From the NCBI RefSeq assembly GCF_006716065.1, contig NZ_VFOL01000001.1, positions 4,774,001-4,838,000 on the forward strand: a DNA stretch of 64,000 bases, written 5' to 3'. This DNA is from Salinispora arenicola. GTDB taxonomy: Bacteria; Actinomycetota; Actinomycetes; Mycobacteriales; Micromonosporaceae. A program made the translations under genes and the position numbers. Positions 53,823-62,185 of this stretch are shown here, piece by piece (the stretch's first letter is position 1; every line of letters starts with the position of its first letter). Under the pieces are notes generated by a model. It was not told the origin of the DNA. It was given only the letters and a program-made list of their open reading frames with translations, and ran no database searches.

Positions 53823-54334
53823 CGGACGGCGGCCTTCAACGGCTCCCACCGATCGCGATTGGCACGCCACCAGGCGACCGTCTCGGCCAGCCCGCCGGCG
53901 AACGAGACGCGGGGCCGGTAGCCCCGCTCCTCGCGGATCTCCGTGCAGGCCACCGCGTAGCGGCGGCCATGGCCCTTGTGGTCCCCACACAGGTCACGCT
54001 GTCGTCCCACTCGCAGACACGCCCGCAGGTCCAGCTCGGTGAGCTCCCTGTTGGTGAGCTCGACTTCACCGCCGACGATGCACGTCTCCCCCAGGCGACC
54101 GCCCGTACGGACCAGCTCGATGCCCCGCACGTGGTCGCCGACGTGCAGCCAGTCCCGGATGTTGCCGCCGTCGCTGTGGAGCGGCACGGTACGCCCGTCG
54201 AGCAGGTCGGTGACGAAGAGCGGGATTCTCTTCTCCGGATACTGGTGGTGCCGGTAGTTGTTCGAGCAGAGGGTCCGTACGCAGTGCGAGCTGATGGACC
54301 CGGCTCCGCCGATGACCAGGAAGCGAGTGGTCAT
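53819..54334 (-). pseudogene. rmlB: internally deleted dTDP-glucose 4,6-dehydratase (RmlB)
   Basis: 171 codons where RmlB has about 330. The start TTRFLVIGGAGSISSHCVRTL is the NAD site (Gly-Phe-Ile replaced by Gly-Ser-Ile). The sequence then jumps to CSNNYRHHQYPEKRIPLFVTDLLDGRTVPLHSDGGNIRDWLHVGDHVRGI. The missing part holds the catalytic Thr-Asp-Glu and YxxxK. Near 53990-54020 the frame reads RVGRQRDLCG, whereas the next frame gives the expected WDDSVTCV, so a compensated frameshift is also present. The ATG overlaps the upstream stop (TCATGA). It cannot be an active dehydratase. Confidence 0.85.
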
Positions 54335-54490
54335 GAGGAGATCTGCACCTTACTGTGATCGCCGTACACGAACCGGTGCGCGGCGGGCGTAAGCGGGGGC
54401 GGGGGTGACGCGGACGTCGTAGCCGATGAGCGACGCCTCGATCCGACGCACGCCGGTGATCGCCGAGTCACGCAGGACGACGGACTATTC
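54331..54490 (-). pseudogene. rmlA: 3' stub of glucose-1-phosphate thymidylyltransferase (RmlA)
   Basis: Minus-strand reading gives SVVLRDSAITGVRRIEASLIGYDVRVTPAPA and, after a one-base slip, AAHRFVYGDHSKVQISS-stop. This is the C-terminal beta-helix end of the long RmlA/StrD-type thymidylyltransferases. Everything upstream is lost. The stop overlaps the rmlB start, as expected for an old rmlA-rmlB operon. The bases from 54491 to 54644 are unassigned and lead into the IS110 scrap. Confidence 0.7.
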
Positions 54491-54644
54491 GATCTCACTG
54501 TCCTCAAACGGCGCCCATCTCAAAAGCTACCAACCGATCTGACATCCGCAGAGACGTATCGCCGCACTGCTCAACGAGCGTCCGGTGCCGTTAGGTACCG
54601 CCTAGGACACCCCCACCACCGCGGCCACTTGACTCTGGACATGA

Positions 54645-54926
54645 TCGGAGGTGTAGATGACCGGCATCAGCGTGAGGACCGCAGCCCGAATCCGATTCGA
54701 AGTCGGCGACGGCACCGCCTTCGCCGCCCCTGGCCACCTCGCCGCCTGCGCCGGCCTGGCTCCCGTCACCCGATGCCCCGGCACCAGCATGCGCGGCGAA
54801 CACCCACCCCGAGGCGACAAACAACAGCTCGAACGCGCGCTCTTCCTCACCATGTTCGCCGCCCTCGCCGACCTAGCAAGCCGCGCCTACTACGACCGCA
54901 AACGCGCCGAGGGCAGGAAACACAAC
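54645..54926 (+). mobile_element. IS110-family transposase remnant (C-terminal part)
   Basis: TGISVRTAARIRFEVGDGTAFAAPGHLAACAGLAPVTRCPGTSMRGEHPPRGDKQQLERALFLTMFAALADLASRAYYDRKRAEGRKHN is a clean match to the transposase_20 half of IS110 elements (PGIGxRTAARIL, LAAYAGLAP, GNKxLKRALF, YYDRKRAEGKKHN), given here in pieces for reading. The N-terminal RuvC-like half and the end of the gene are missing. The similarity stops abruptly at 54926, where a PhzF scrap begins on the other strand. It marks the right edge of the island. Confidence 0.75.
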
Positions 54927-55085
54927 GTAGGTAGCCGCCCAACGCCGCGGCTGCCGCGCCAGTGGCGGGATCCTCGACGACGCCTCCCGGCGGGAAGGGC
55001 CGGGCCGTCGGGCCTGACGGTGTGGGCGGACTCACGTTGCGACGCCACGGTGGCCCCGCCATTCGGATTTGCGCCGCCCACCTGC
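54927..55085 (-). pseudogene. PhzF-family C-terminal scrap
   Basis: The minus strand reads RESAHTVRPDGPALPAG in one frame and GGVVEDPATGAAAAALGGYLR in the next. The EDPATG motif with Ala-rich helix and GGYLR is a signature of the PhzF isomerase/epimerase family. One frameshift and missing ends show that it is dead. It abuts the IS110 scrap. Confidence 0.55.
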
Positions 55086-55157
55086 TCCGTCAAGCTGTCC
55101 ACCGCCCTGCATCGCTGGCGAAGCGTTCGGCTGAGGGGAGCTGATCGAGGCGTGCGT

Positions 55158-56378
55158 TTACGAGCCTGCCAATTGATCACGGCGACGGACGAGGTACGCC
55201 CTCACAGCCGCGTTGCCGGCCAGCCCGATGGCTCGGTCGTACGCCGCCCGAGACTCCTCGCTGCGGCGTAGCCGACGCAGCAGGTCAGCGCGGGTGGCGT
55301 GGAAGGCATGGTATGCCTCCAGCGGAAGTCCGTCCACTTCGGCCAGCGCGACCTGTGGGCCGTCGAGTTCGGCGACCGCGATCGCCCGGTTGAGCCGCAC
55401 GAGCGGCGAGGGGTCGAGGCGACCCAACTGATCGTAGAGCGCGACGACCTGCACCCAGTCAGTGTCATGGATGTCGCGCGCGTCGGTGTGCACGGCGTTG
55501 ATCGCGGCAAGGATCTGGTACCGCCCCGGCGCCTCGCCTGAGGCGAGGCGCGCGCGGACCAGGGCATGACCCTCGGCGATCAGCTCGCGGTCCCAGGCGC
55601 CGCGGTCCTGCTCGCCGAGGGTGACGAGCTCGCCGCTCGCCGACATCCGGGCGGCCCGTCGGGCCTCGGTCAGAAGCATGAGCGCCAGGAGTCCGGCGAC
55701 CTCACCGTCCGCTGGCATTAACGCACGGACCAACCGGGTCAGCCGGATCGCCTCGTCGGTCAGGTCGCTGCGGACCGCTTCCTTCTCAGGATCCGAGGCG
55801 AGGTAGCCTTCGTTGAAGATCAGGTAGAGGACGGCGAGTACCCCGGTGACCCGGGCCGGGATGTCTTCACGTAGCGGCACCCCGTAGGGGATCCTCGCAG
55901 CTTTGATCTTTGCTTTCGCGCGGGTGATCCGTCGGCCCATGGTGGCCTCCTGGACCAGAAAAGCGCGGGCGATCTCGGGCACGGTGAGACCGCCAACCAT
56001 TCGCAGGGTCAGCGCAACCCGAACCTCCATGGCGAGAGCGGGGTGGCAGCACGTGAAGATGAGGCGGAGACGGTCGTCGTCGATGACGCCGAGCGGCTCG
56101 GGGTTGTCGAATAGCATCAGCGCCTCCTTGTGCTTCTCCTCGCGCCTGGCCTCGCGTCGAACCCGGTCGATTGCCTTGCGGTGCGCGATGGTGGTGAGCC
56201 AGGCGCCGGGGCGCGGCGGGATGCCGTCGACCGGCCAGCGTTCGACCACTGTCGCGAACGCCTCGGCGGCCATGTCCTCGGCGATGTCCAGATCCCCGAA
56301 GCGTCTGGCCAGGGTGGCGACTACCCGAGCCCACTCCTCGCGGTGGACCCGGGTGATCACCTCGGAAAGGTCGGTCAT
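55158..56378 (-). CDS. ECF sigma factor with C-terminal TPR-like extension (ECF42 type)
   Basis: 406 residues. Sigma region 2 is in WARVVATLARRFGDLDIAEDMAAEAFATVVERWPVDGIPPRPGAWLTTIAHRKAIDRVRRE. Region 4 is RVALTLRMVGGLTVPEIARAFLVQEATMGRRITRAKAKI. A long C-terminal domain (GVLAVLYLIFNEGYLAS to RAYLVRRRDQLAG) follows, typical of ECF42/DUF6596 sigma factors. These are genetically paired with YCII/DGPF proteins, as here. The start ATG overlaps the upstream gene's stop (ATGA). Probable stand-alone regulatory pair outside the metabolite island. Confidence 0.9.
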   Translation of the reverse strand: MTDLSEVITRVHREEWARVVATLARRFGDLDIAEDMAAEAFATVVERWPVDGIPPRPGAWLTTIAHRKAIDRVRREARREEKHKEALMLFDNPEPLGVIDDDRLRLIFTCCHPALAMEVRVALTLRMVGGLTVPEIARAFLVQEATMGRRITRAKAKIKAARIPYGVPLREDIPARVTGVLAVLYLIFNEGYLASDPEKEAVRSDLTDEAIRLTRLVRALMPADGEVAGLLALMLLTEARRAARMSASGELVTLGEQDRGAWDRELIAEGHALVRARLASGEAPGRYQILAAINAVHTDARDIHDTDWVQVVALYDQLGRLDPSPLVRLNRAIAVAELDGPQVALAEVDGLPLEAYHAFHATRADLLRRLRRSEESRAAYDRAIGLAGNAAVRAYLVRRRDQLAGS

Positions 56379-56707
56379 GCACCCAAGAACGGCCGAAGCT
56401 CAACTCTCCGGTTGCAGCTCTTCGAGCCCTGGGCGGCGAGCCGGAGCGCCACGTCGAGGTGGGGGGCCTCGATGATCCAAAAACCGCCGATGTACTCCTT
56501 CGACTCTAGGTAGGGCCCGTCGACGAACACCGCCTCCCCGTTCCGGCCGTCGACCACGGTGGCCGTGTTGGGTGCCGCGAGGCCGCCGGCGAAGATCCAG
56601 TGGCCGTCTGCCCTGAGCTGATCGTTAAAGACGTCGATCGCGGCCATCTCATCCTTGGTGCCGGAATTAGTCCGATCGTCGAGAACGGAAATCAGGTACT
56701 GCGCCAT
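56375..56707 (-). CDS. YCII-related (DGPF-domain) protein
   Basis: 110 residues. MAQYLISVLDD, FNDQLRADGHWIFAGGLAAPNTATVVDGRNGEAVFVDGPYLESKEYIGGFWIIEAPHLDVALRLA: the DGPY (DGPF) motif and the ferredoxin-like layout define the family. Such proteins are nearly always encoded before an ECF42 sigma factor, as here with a four-base overlap, and are presumed to be its partner. Start ATG with GGAG region upstream. Confidence 0.88.
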   Translation of the reverse strand: MAQYLISVLDDRTNSGTKDEMAAIDVFNDQLRADGHWIFAGGLAAPNTATVVDGRNGEAVFVDGPYLESKEYIGGFWIIEAPHLDVALRLAAQGSKSCNRRVELRPFLGA

Positions 56708-56990
56708 GGGAGTCGTCTCCTGTCGTCGTCCGGCCGCCCCTCGGACAGCCTCTCACCCCTGCTACGAACGCCGCTGTCTCGATCCGACACGGTCGGCCGA
56801 GATTTCTTGAGGATCTTCCTACGCGGCGGAGCGCGACGGGCGACTGGACTCGCCGAAGGCGAGTGTGCGCACGGACTACTGACGTTTGGCCCGAGTCAAC
56901 CTCGCGTTCGGTACCGCCTCCCACACGCCTCGACCCAGGAACCCGTCCAGCTACCCAACGCCAGCAGGATCAGCAGCCAACCGGGCACCT

Positions 56991-57683
56991 TCAGGAACCG
57001 CTCGACGTCGTTGTCAGTCGGTCGGCAATGCCATCCCGCACCGCCGCCACGACTCGGTCCACGAGAATGCCGCCGACGTCGACAATGCGCAGGTCGCAAC
57101 TGGCCGCCACCCACGGCTTGATGGCGGTGAGGTGCGTGCAGGCGAGGATCACGGCCTCCAGCCCGAGCTCCTCGGCACGGCGTAGCGTGCCCGGCAGGTG
57201 GGAGGCCGCGAACGCCGCCTCCGGATCACCGCTTTCGATCCCGCGAACCAACATCGGATCTGACACCCCTAGCATGCGGTGGCCAGGGCAGGTGAGCCGA
57301 GCGGTGCGTTCGACACCGAGCAGGGCGTGAGCGTTTCCGGTAAGCACCAACGAGGACCGCAGCCGAGGCAGCACGTCTCGATAGACGGTCAGCGGCGAGA
57401 CGACCGGCAGTGCAGTACTGTCGTGGTTCACCACTGAGGACAACGAGTTACAGAACACCATCGCGAGCCCGACCTGCCGGCGGCGCAACTCGTGGAGCAG
57501 GCGTTGAAACGAGGCGGCGAGGGCATCGGGGCGTTGGTCCTGCATCGAATCTTGCTCATCTGGCGAACCGGCCGTGGCGTACGGGGCGGCTGCCACTCCC
57601 TCGGCGCGTAGCAGGTCGGTGCCCAGCCCTGAGTCGTAGGGCGTACCGGCGATGACGGCCACCTCGATGAATTCACCAGCCAT
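56991..57683 (-). CDS. Asp/Glu racemase-superfamily protein
   Basis: 230 residues. VAVIAGTPYDSGLGTDLL opens the fold; QVGLAMVFCNSLSSVVN has the first cysteine with the usual Asn, and LGLEAVILACTHLTAIKP has the second (ACTHL). These two cysteines are the acid/base pair of aspartate/glutamate racemases and hydantoin racemases. The substrate is not clear. ATG with AAAGG eight bases upstream. The 283 bases between it and the YCII gene hold nothing recognisable. Confidence 0.75.
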   Translation of the reverse strand: MAGEFIEVAVIAGTPYDSGLGTDLLRAEGVAAAPYATAGSPDEQDSMQDQRPDALAASFQRLLHELRRRQVGLAMVFCNSLSSVVNHDSTALPVVSPLTVYRDVLPRLRSSLVLTGNAHALLGVERTARLTCPGHRMLGVSDPMLVRGIESGDPEAAFAASHLPGTLRRAEELGLEAVILACTHLTAIKPWVAASCDLRIVDVGGILVDRVVAAVRDGIADRLTTTSSGS

Positions 57684-58226
57684 TGCGGTCGTACCTTTCG
57701 GTCGTCGGCGTATGCCGCCGTGAATGCCCCGCCCGCGTCGGGTCTCCTGGCCGGATCGCGTAGTCGATCACCACGTCGGGGCTGGGCTTTTGTTCACCGG
57801 ATAGCCCGATGACGCCGACGCCAACTGTCCCGATCCGCAAGGTGTGGGTCACCGCGCTCTCCACTGTTGGGTTGGCAAGCCTGGGTGTGGCAATGAAGGT
57901 ATCGGCCTCGAGAGTGTCCTCGGCGACGTACCCTGCGCACTAATTGGTGATCTCGGCGAGGCCGCCAGCGTCACCATCGTGGTTCGGCTGGCATCAATCC
58001 ATGCTGGCACGGCAGTACCGTGGTTCACCCCTCCGAAGATGCGTAGTTGTTTCCGGACGGGGCGTGACAGAGCACGAGAAAAGGTGTGGGCAATGTGGTC
58101 CGAGAGCACGATGAAGACGGGCCCGTCGACATCGGGACCGCTTGGGCCACGGCCGGCCGGGTTCGCAAACCTGTTCTTGCTGATCGTCGACGTGCCATTC
58201 CACGAATCCGGAAGGACAGACAAAGC
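57684..58226. other. 543-bp region: leader of the ACP cassette
   Basis: No protein family is recognised. A 63-codon minus-strand frame (57673-57864) has weak ribosome context and is doubtful. From about 58055 the plus strand resembles 11928-12110 (AGAGCACGA, GAGCACGATGAA, GGTTCGCAA blocks), so the ACP leader was part of the duplicated unit. Confidence 0.4.
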
Positions 58227-58484
58227 ATGGATGTGACGGTTGAGCTCAGGGAACACGTGCTCACATCGGTACTTGACACGGCGCACAGTGTGTTCGGTCA
58301 GGAACTAGCTGCGGAAATTGACCCGATCACAGCTGGCTTCGACTCCATCGCCTCACTTCAGTTGGCGTCCGTCCTCGAGGAGGAACTGGGCGTGGACTGC
58401 ACCCTCGAAGATGTCTTCGACGCCTCGTCGTTCGCTGGCTTGGCCGATACCTTGGCTGAGCGTATCGATGCTGCGAGTCGATAG
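58227..58484 (+). CDS. stand-alone acyl/peptidyl carrier protein
   Basis: 85 residues with the carrier-protein four-helix pattern. The phosphopantetheine attachment site is GFDSIASLQLASVLEEEL with Ser40, followed by DVFDASSFAGLADTLAERI. The N-terminus MDVTVELREHVLTSVLDTAHSVFG is helix 1. Such free carrier proteins hold an acyl or aminoacyl group while P450s or oxygenases act on it. No adenylation or PKS gene is visible nearby, so the loading enzyme must lie beyond the window or elsewhere. The ATG has GGAAGG upstream at 14 bases. It heads the ACP-P450-P450-ADH-TauD-MFS cassette. Confidence 0.85.
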   Translation: MDVTVELREHVLTSVLDTAHSVFGQELAAEIDPITAGFDSIASLQLASVLEEELGVDCTLEDVFDASSFAGLADTLAERIDAASR

Positions 58485-58727
58485 CGCCAGAGCCATCGCC
58501 CCGCCGTCTATCCACGCGACCCGGCCCGGCCGACTCGTCGGGGATGGTCCCAGTCCGCTTATCCGAACACCATCCAGTGGACCGAGCAGCCCGCGGGCGG
58601 CCACTTCGCCGCACTGGAGCAGCCGCGGCTGTTCGCGTCTGACCTCTGGAATTTCAGCCGCAGGATCAACGGCACGTACATGTCATGACCCGAGCCAACA
58701 ACCGGTAGCGAGATGTATGGGAGTGCT
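58485..58727. other. 243-bp spacer, ACP to P450
   Basis: No gene recognised; short Arg/Pro-rich frames only. Confidence 0.3.
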
Positions 58728-59999
58728 ATGAGTACGGGCCGTCCCGTTGTGTTAGACCCCACTGGCCGCGACATTCACGGTGAGGCGGACCACCTGCGCG
58801 CACTGGGCCCCGCCACCCTGGTGGAACTGCCCGGCGGTGTCCTGGCCTGGTCGATCAACAGTTACGAGGTCGGCAAGGCGCTGCTGAGCGCTCCGAACGT
58901 GAGCAAGAGTGCTCGCAGGCACTGGCCTGCCTTCTACAACGGTGAGATCCCTCCTGATTGGGAGATGATTAGCTGGGTTGCGATGGACAACATCTCCACC
59001 ACCTTCGGGGGAGACCACCGCCGACTGCGCAGACTGACTGCCAAGGCGTTCGGTTCCCGTCGCGCCGAGCAGGTTCGCCCGATGGCGACCCACATGGTGA
59101 ACACACTGCTCGACCGCATGGCGGACGCCGCGGACGCCGGCGAGGTTGTCGACCTCAAGGCGGCGTTCGCCTATCCGCTACCGGGCATGCTCGTCGCGGA
59201 ACTCATCGGCATGTCAGAGGAAGCCAGGGTAGCTGCGGCGAAAGTCATCGATATGATGACTGCCACGAACATCACCCCTGAGCAGGCTCAGGGAGTCCTG
59301 CTCGGCTGGCGTGACGCTATCACCGATCTCATCGCGCTCAAGCGGGCCCAGCCCGGTGACGACATCACGAGTGACTTGATCGCCGCACGGGACGAGGATG
59401 GTTCGCTGCTCACCGAGCAGGAACTGGTGGACACGATCTTCGCGATTCTCGGCGCGGGGTCGGAAACCACGATCAACTTCTTTGACAACGCGATCACGCA
59501 GTTGCTCACCCACCCAGAGCAGCTCGAACTAGTCAAGTCCGGACAGGTGTCCTGGGACGATGTCATCGAGGAAGTACTGCGCCTGGAGTCGCCGTTGGCG
59601 AGCCTGCCGATGCGATTCGCTGTGGAAGACATCCAGCTGGACGGAGTGACCATACACAGGGGCGATCCAATTCTAATCAATTACGCCGCACTGGGCCGGG
59701 ACCCCGCGCTGCACGGAGAAAGTGCGGGCGTTTTCGACGTAACGCGGCAACACAAAGAGCATCTGTCGTTCGGTCATGGTGCCCATTACTGTCTAGGTGC
59801 GGGCATTGCCCGGATGGTGGCCAAAACGGGCCTGTCCGCCCTGTTCGAGCGATTTCCACGAATGACACTCGCCGTCAGTGCTACGGATCTGGTTCCCTAT
59901 CCGACCTTCATCATGAACGGTAATCGCCAGCTGCCCGTCCACCTTTCCGGCGCCCTCACGTGGCGTGAGGGCGAGCAGTCAGCGCTCGGCCGGGCGTAA
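58728..59999 (+). CDS. cytochrome P450 of the ACP cassette (first)
   Basis: 423 residues. GRPVVLDPTGRDIHGEADHLRALGPATLVELPGGVLAWSINSYEVGKALL resembles the N-terminus of the next P450. The C-helix is DHRRLRRLTAKAFGS, the I-helix ILGAGSETTINF, ExxR lies in EEVLRLESPLA and the heme loop is SFGHGAHYCLGAGIARM. ATG at 58728 with GGGAG four to five bases upstream; an ATG five codons earlier is possible. The two P450s here look like old tandem duplicates. No counterpart of this gene is found in the 12 kb copy of the cassette. The product pathway is unknown. Confidence 0.88.
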   Translation: MSTGRPVVLDPTGRDIHGEADHLRALGPATLVELPGGVLAWSINSYEVGKALLSAPNVSKSARRHWPAFYNGEIPPDWEMISWVAMDNISTTFGGDHRRLRRLTAKAFGSRRAEQVRPMATHMVNTLLDRMADAADAGEVVDLKAAFAYPLPGMLVAELIGMSEEARVAAAKVIDMMTATNITPEQAQGVLLGWRDAITDLIALKRAQPGDDITSDLIAARDEDGSLLTEQELVDTIFAILGAGSETTINFFDNAITQLLTHPEQLELVKSGQVSWDDVIEEVLRLESPLASLPMRFAVEDIQLDGVTIHRGDPILINYAALGRDPALHGESAGVFDVTRQHKEHLSFGHGAHYCLGAGIARMVAKTGLSALFERFPRMTLAVSATDLVPYPTFIMNGNRQLPVHLSGALTWREGEQSALGRA

Positions 60000-60073
60000 A
60001 GCGCCACACAACCCACCCGTTCCCGGGTTGCGGGCTGAGACTCGACCCCTTGGTGTCCCTGTTTGGAGTAGCG

Positions 60074-61294
60074 ATGGAGAAGTGTCCATATGTGCTGGAT
60101 CGCGCTGGTAGCGACATCCACAAAGAGGCATCAAACCTGCGCGCACGTGGCCCGGTAACCTTGGTGGAATTGCACGGCGGGTACACCGCCTGGTCCGTGA
60201 CCAGCTACGAGGTCGCCAAGCAACTTCTGATGGATCCGAGAATTTCCAAGAATACCAAGGCGCACTGGCCCGAGTTTCGTGACGGCAATGTGCCGCAGGA
60301 TTGGGAGCTCTACACCTGGGTCGCGATGGACAACATGCAGACCCGGGATGGAAAAGAACACGACCGACTCCGTAAACTCGTCGCCCCGGCGTTCACCGGT
60401 CGCCAAGCGGTCAAGTCTCGGCCCATCATCGAGGAGATCGTGAATCGGCTCCTCGATGACCTGGAGACGGCGCCCCGTGGCCAGGCTGTGGACATCAAGG
60501 CGAGGTACTTCTATCCGTTATCGACTATTCTTGTCTGTGACCTGCTTGGCATTGCGGAGGAGGACCGCGACGTCATACTGCACGGCAACGTCGTCAATTC
60601 CAAAACCACGAACACCGCCGAGGAGTCCGAGGCCAACCTGCATCAGTGGCAGACCGCGCTGGGCAGGCTGGTGGAGACCAAGCGGCGTGATCCCGGTGAT
60701 GACCTGACCACCGTGATCATTAAGGCCGGTGAGGACGAACAGACGCCGCTCACCGACGACGAGGTCATTGGCTCATTGCATCTGCTCATTGGTGGAGGCA
60801 CGGAGACCACGGCCAACGTCCTCTGCCACACCGTCGTCGACATGCTCACGCATCCGGACCAGCTGGCCATGGTTCGCTCTGGCGCCGTCAGCTGGGAATC
60901 GGCATGGGAGGAGGAGGTGCGAAAGGACGGCGCCGTGGGCTCGATGCCGTTCCGCTGCGCGACCGACGACGTCGAGATCGGCGGTGTGACCATCGCCAAG
61001 GGGGATCTCGTGCTCATCAACTACGCGGCTGCCGGCCGCGATCCCGAGCGGTACGGGGACGCGGCCGCGGAGTTCGACATCACCCGTGCCGACAAGGCCA
61101 ATCTGAGCTTCGGTTACGGTCGGCACCGCTGTCTTGGACCGGCACTGGCAACGATGGAGGCGATGGTAGCGCTGCCGGCGTTGTTTGATCGGTTCCCGAA
61201 CCTCGCGCTGGCCGTTCCGCCCAACGAACTCAAGCCACAGGGCACGTTCATCTTTAACGGTTACGCGGAAGTGCCGCTGCTGCTGCGGAGCTAA
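60074..61294 (+). CDS. cytochrome P450 of the ACP cassette (second)
   Basis: 406 residues, close paralogue of the P450 at 12259. MEKCPYVLDRAGSDIHKEASNLRARGPVTLVELHGGYTAWSVTSYEVAKQLL, C-helix EHDRLRKLVAPAF, I-helix LLIGGGTETTANV, ExxR in EEEVRKDG, heme loop FGYGRHRCLGPALA with Cys353. GGAG lies five bases before the ATG within TTTGGAGTA, the block shared with the 12 kb copy. Both copies are intact, so they may act redundantly or on different positions of the same substrate. Followed by the broken alcohol dehydrogenase. Confidence 0.9.
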   Translation: MEKCPYVLDRAGSDIHKEASNLRARGPVTLVELHGGYTAWSVTSYEVAKQLLMDPRISKNTKAHWPEFRDGNVPQDWELYTWVAMDNMQTRDGKEHDRLRKLVAPAFTGRQAVKSRPIIEEIVNRLLDDLETAPRGQAVDIKARYFYPLSTILVCDLLGIAEEDRDVILHGNVVNSKTTNTAEESEANLHQWQTALGRLVETKRRDPGDDLTTVIIKAGEDEQTPLTDDEVIGSLHLLIGGGTETTANVLCHTVVDMLTHPDQLAMVRSGAVSWESAWEEEVRKDGAVGSMPFRCATDDVEIGGVTIAKGDLVLINYAAAGRDPERYGDAAAEFDITRADKANLSFGYGRHRCLGPALATMEAMVALPALFDRFPNLALAVPPNELKPQGTFIFNGYAEVPLLLRS

Positions 61295-61497
61295 CATGGA
61301 GATTATGCGACGGCTAGGGTCTCCTTCGCTATGCCCGCCTTGCCTAGTGAACTCGTGGCACTCACCGTTTACACCGGGTTCCGTGGCGCCTCAAGATTCA
61401 CCGCAGATCTGAATATGTTGAGCGCATGATCAGCTTGATTGAATTAGAACGAAGAACGCCGCGCTGCCGAGCCAACACGTGCCAACACCAAGGAGAT

Positions 61498-62111
61498 ATG
61501 GCTTTGTTTACCACCGGCGCCTTTGCTGCGCCTGCCGCAGGCGCCCCCCTTGCCAAAATGGCGCTACAGCGATGCGACATCGGGCCGAATGACGTTCTGA
61601 TCGATACCTCCTACCGCGGCACCTGCCGCACTGCCATCCACAATGTACGGACGGGTGGGGAAGCGGAATTTCCCGCTGGTGCCTGGTCATGAAATCACCG
61701 GCGTTGTCGCAGCCGTTGGCACAGAGGTCACCAAACACCAGGTCGGCGACCTCGTCAGCGTCGGCTGTATGGTCAACTCCTGCCGACGGTGCGCGAGTTG
61801 CCGTGCTGGCGAGGAACAGTACTGCGCAGGGGGCGCGCCAGTCAACGTCGACGCCTATCTGTCCCTGCTCGGGACCGGTGGCACAATGGTGATGAACGTC
61901 GGCCTTCCGGCGGAGCGGACGTCGCTTAGCGCATTCTCGCTCGTCCTGGGCCGAAAGAATCTAGTCGGCTCCCTTTATGGACATTTTACAGACCCAGGAA
62001 ATGCTCGATTTCTGCGCTGAGCAGAACATTGTCGCCGACATAGATACCATTCCGACTGCCCGCATCAACGATGCTTTGAACGGCTTCTCGCCTCCGACGC
62101 ACGCTTTGTGA
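61498..62111 (+). pseudogene. decayed duplicate of the alcohol dehydrogenase
   Basis: The copy of the gene at 14192 in ruins. [18 protein letters not shown] is in frame, but the catalytic zinc motif reads RGTCRTA instead of CGICHTD. A frameshift near 61650 moves to [20 protein letters not shown] and [16 protein letters not shown]. Then some 400 bases (the whole NADP domain start) are deleted, joining to [18 protein letters not shown] second frameshift precedes [25 protein letters not shown], and a third precedes FVIDSATLS. AGGAG still precedes the ATG. The intact homologue at 14192 could supply the activity. Confidence 0.85.
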
Positions 62112-62185
62112 TCGACTCCGCCACGCTGAGCCAACTGGCGGCCTACCTGCCACCGCGCGACGATGGGTGTCACAGGAGACAGACA

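Noticed and set aside
57673..57864. 63-codon minus-strand frame upstream of the racemase-like gene
   Set aside because: No family resemblance and weak ribosome context; it could be a small gene but cannot be supported.
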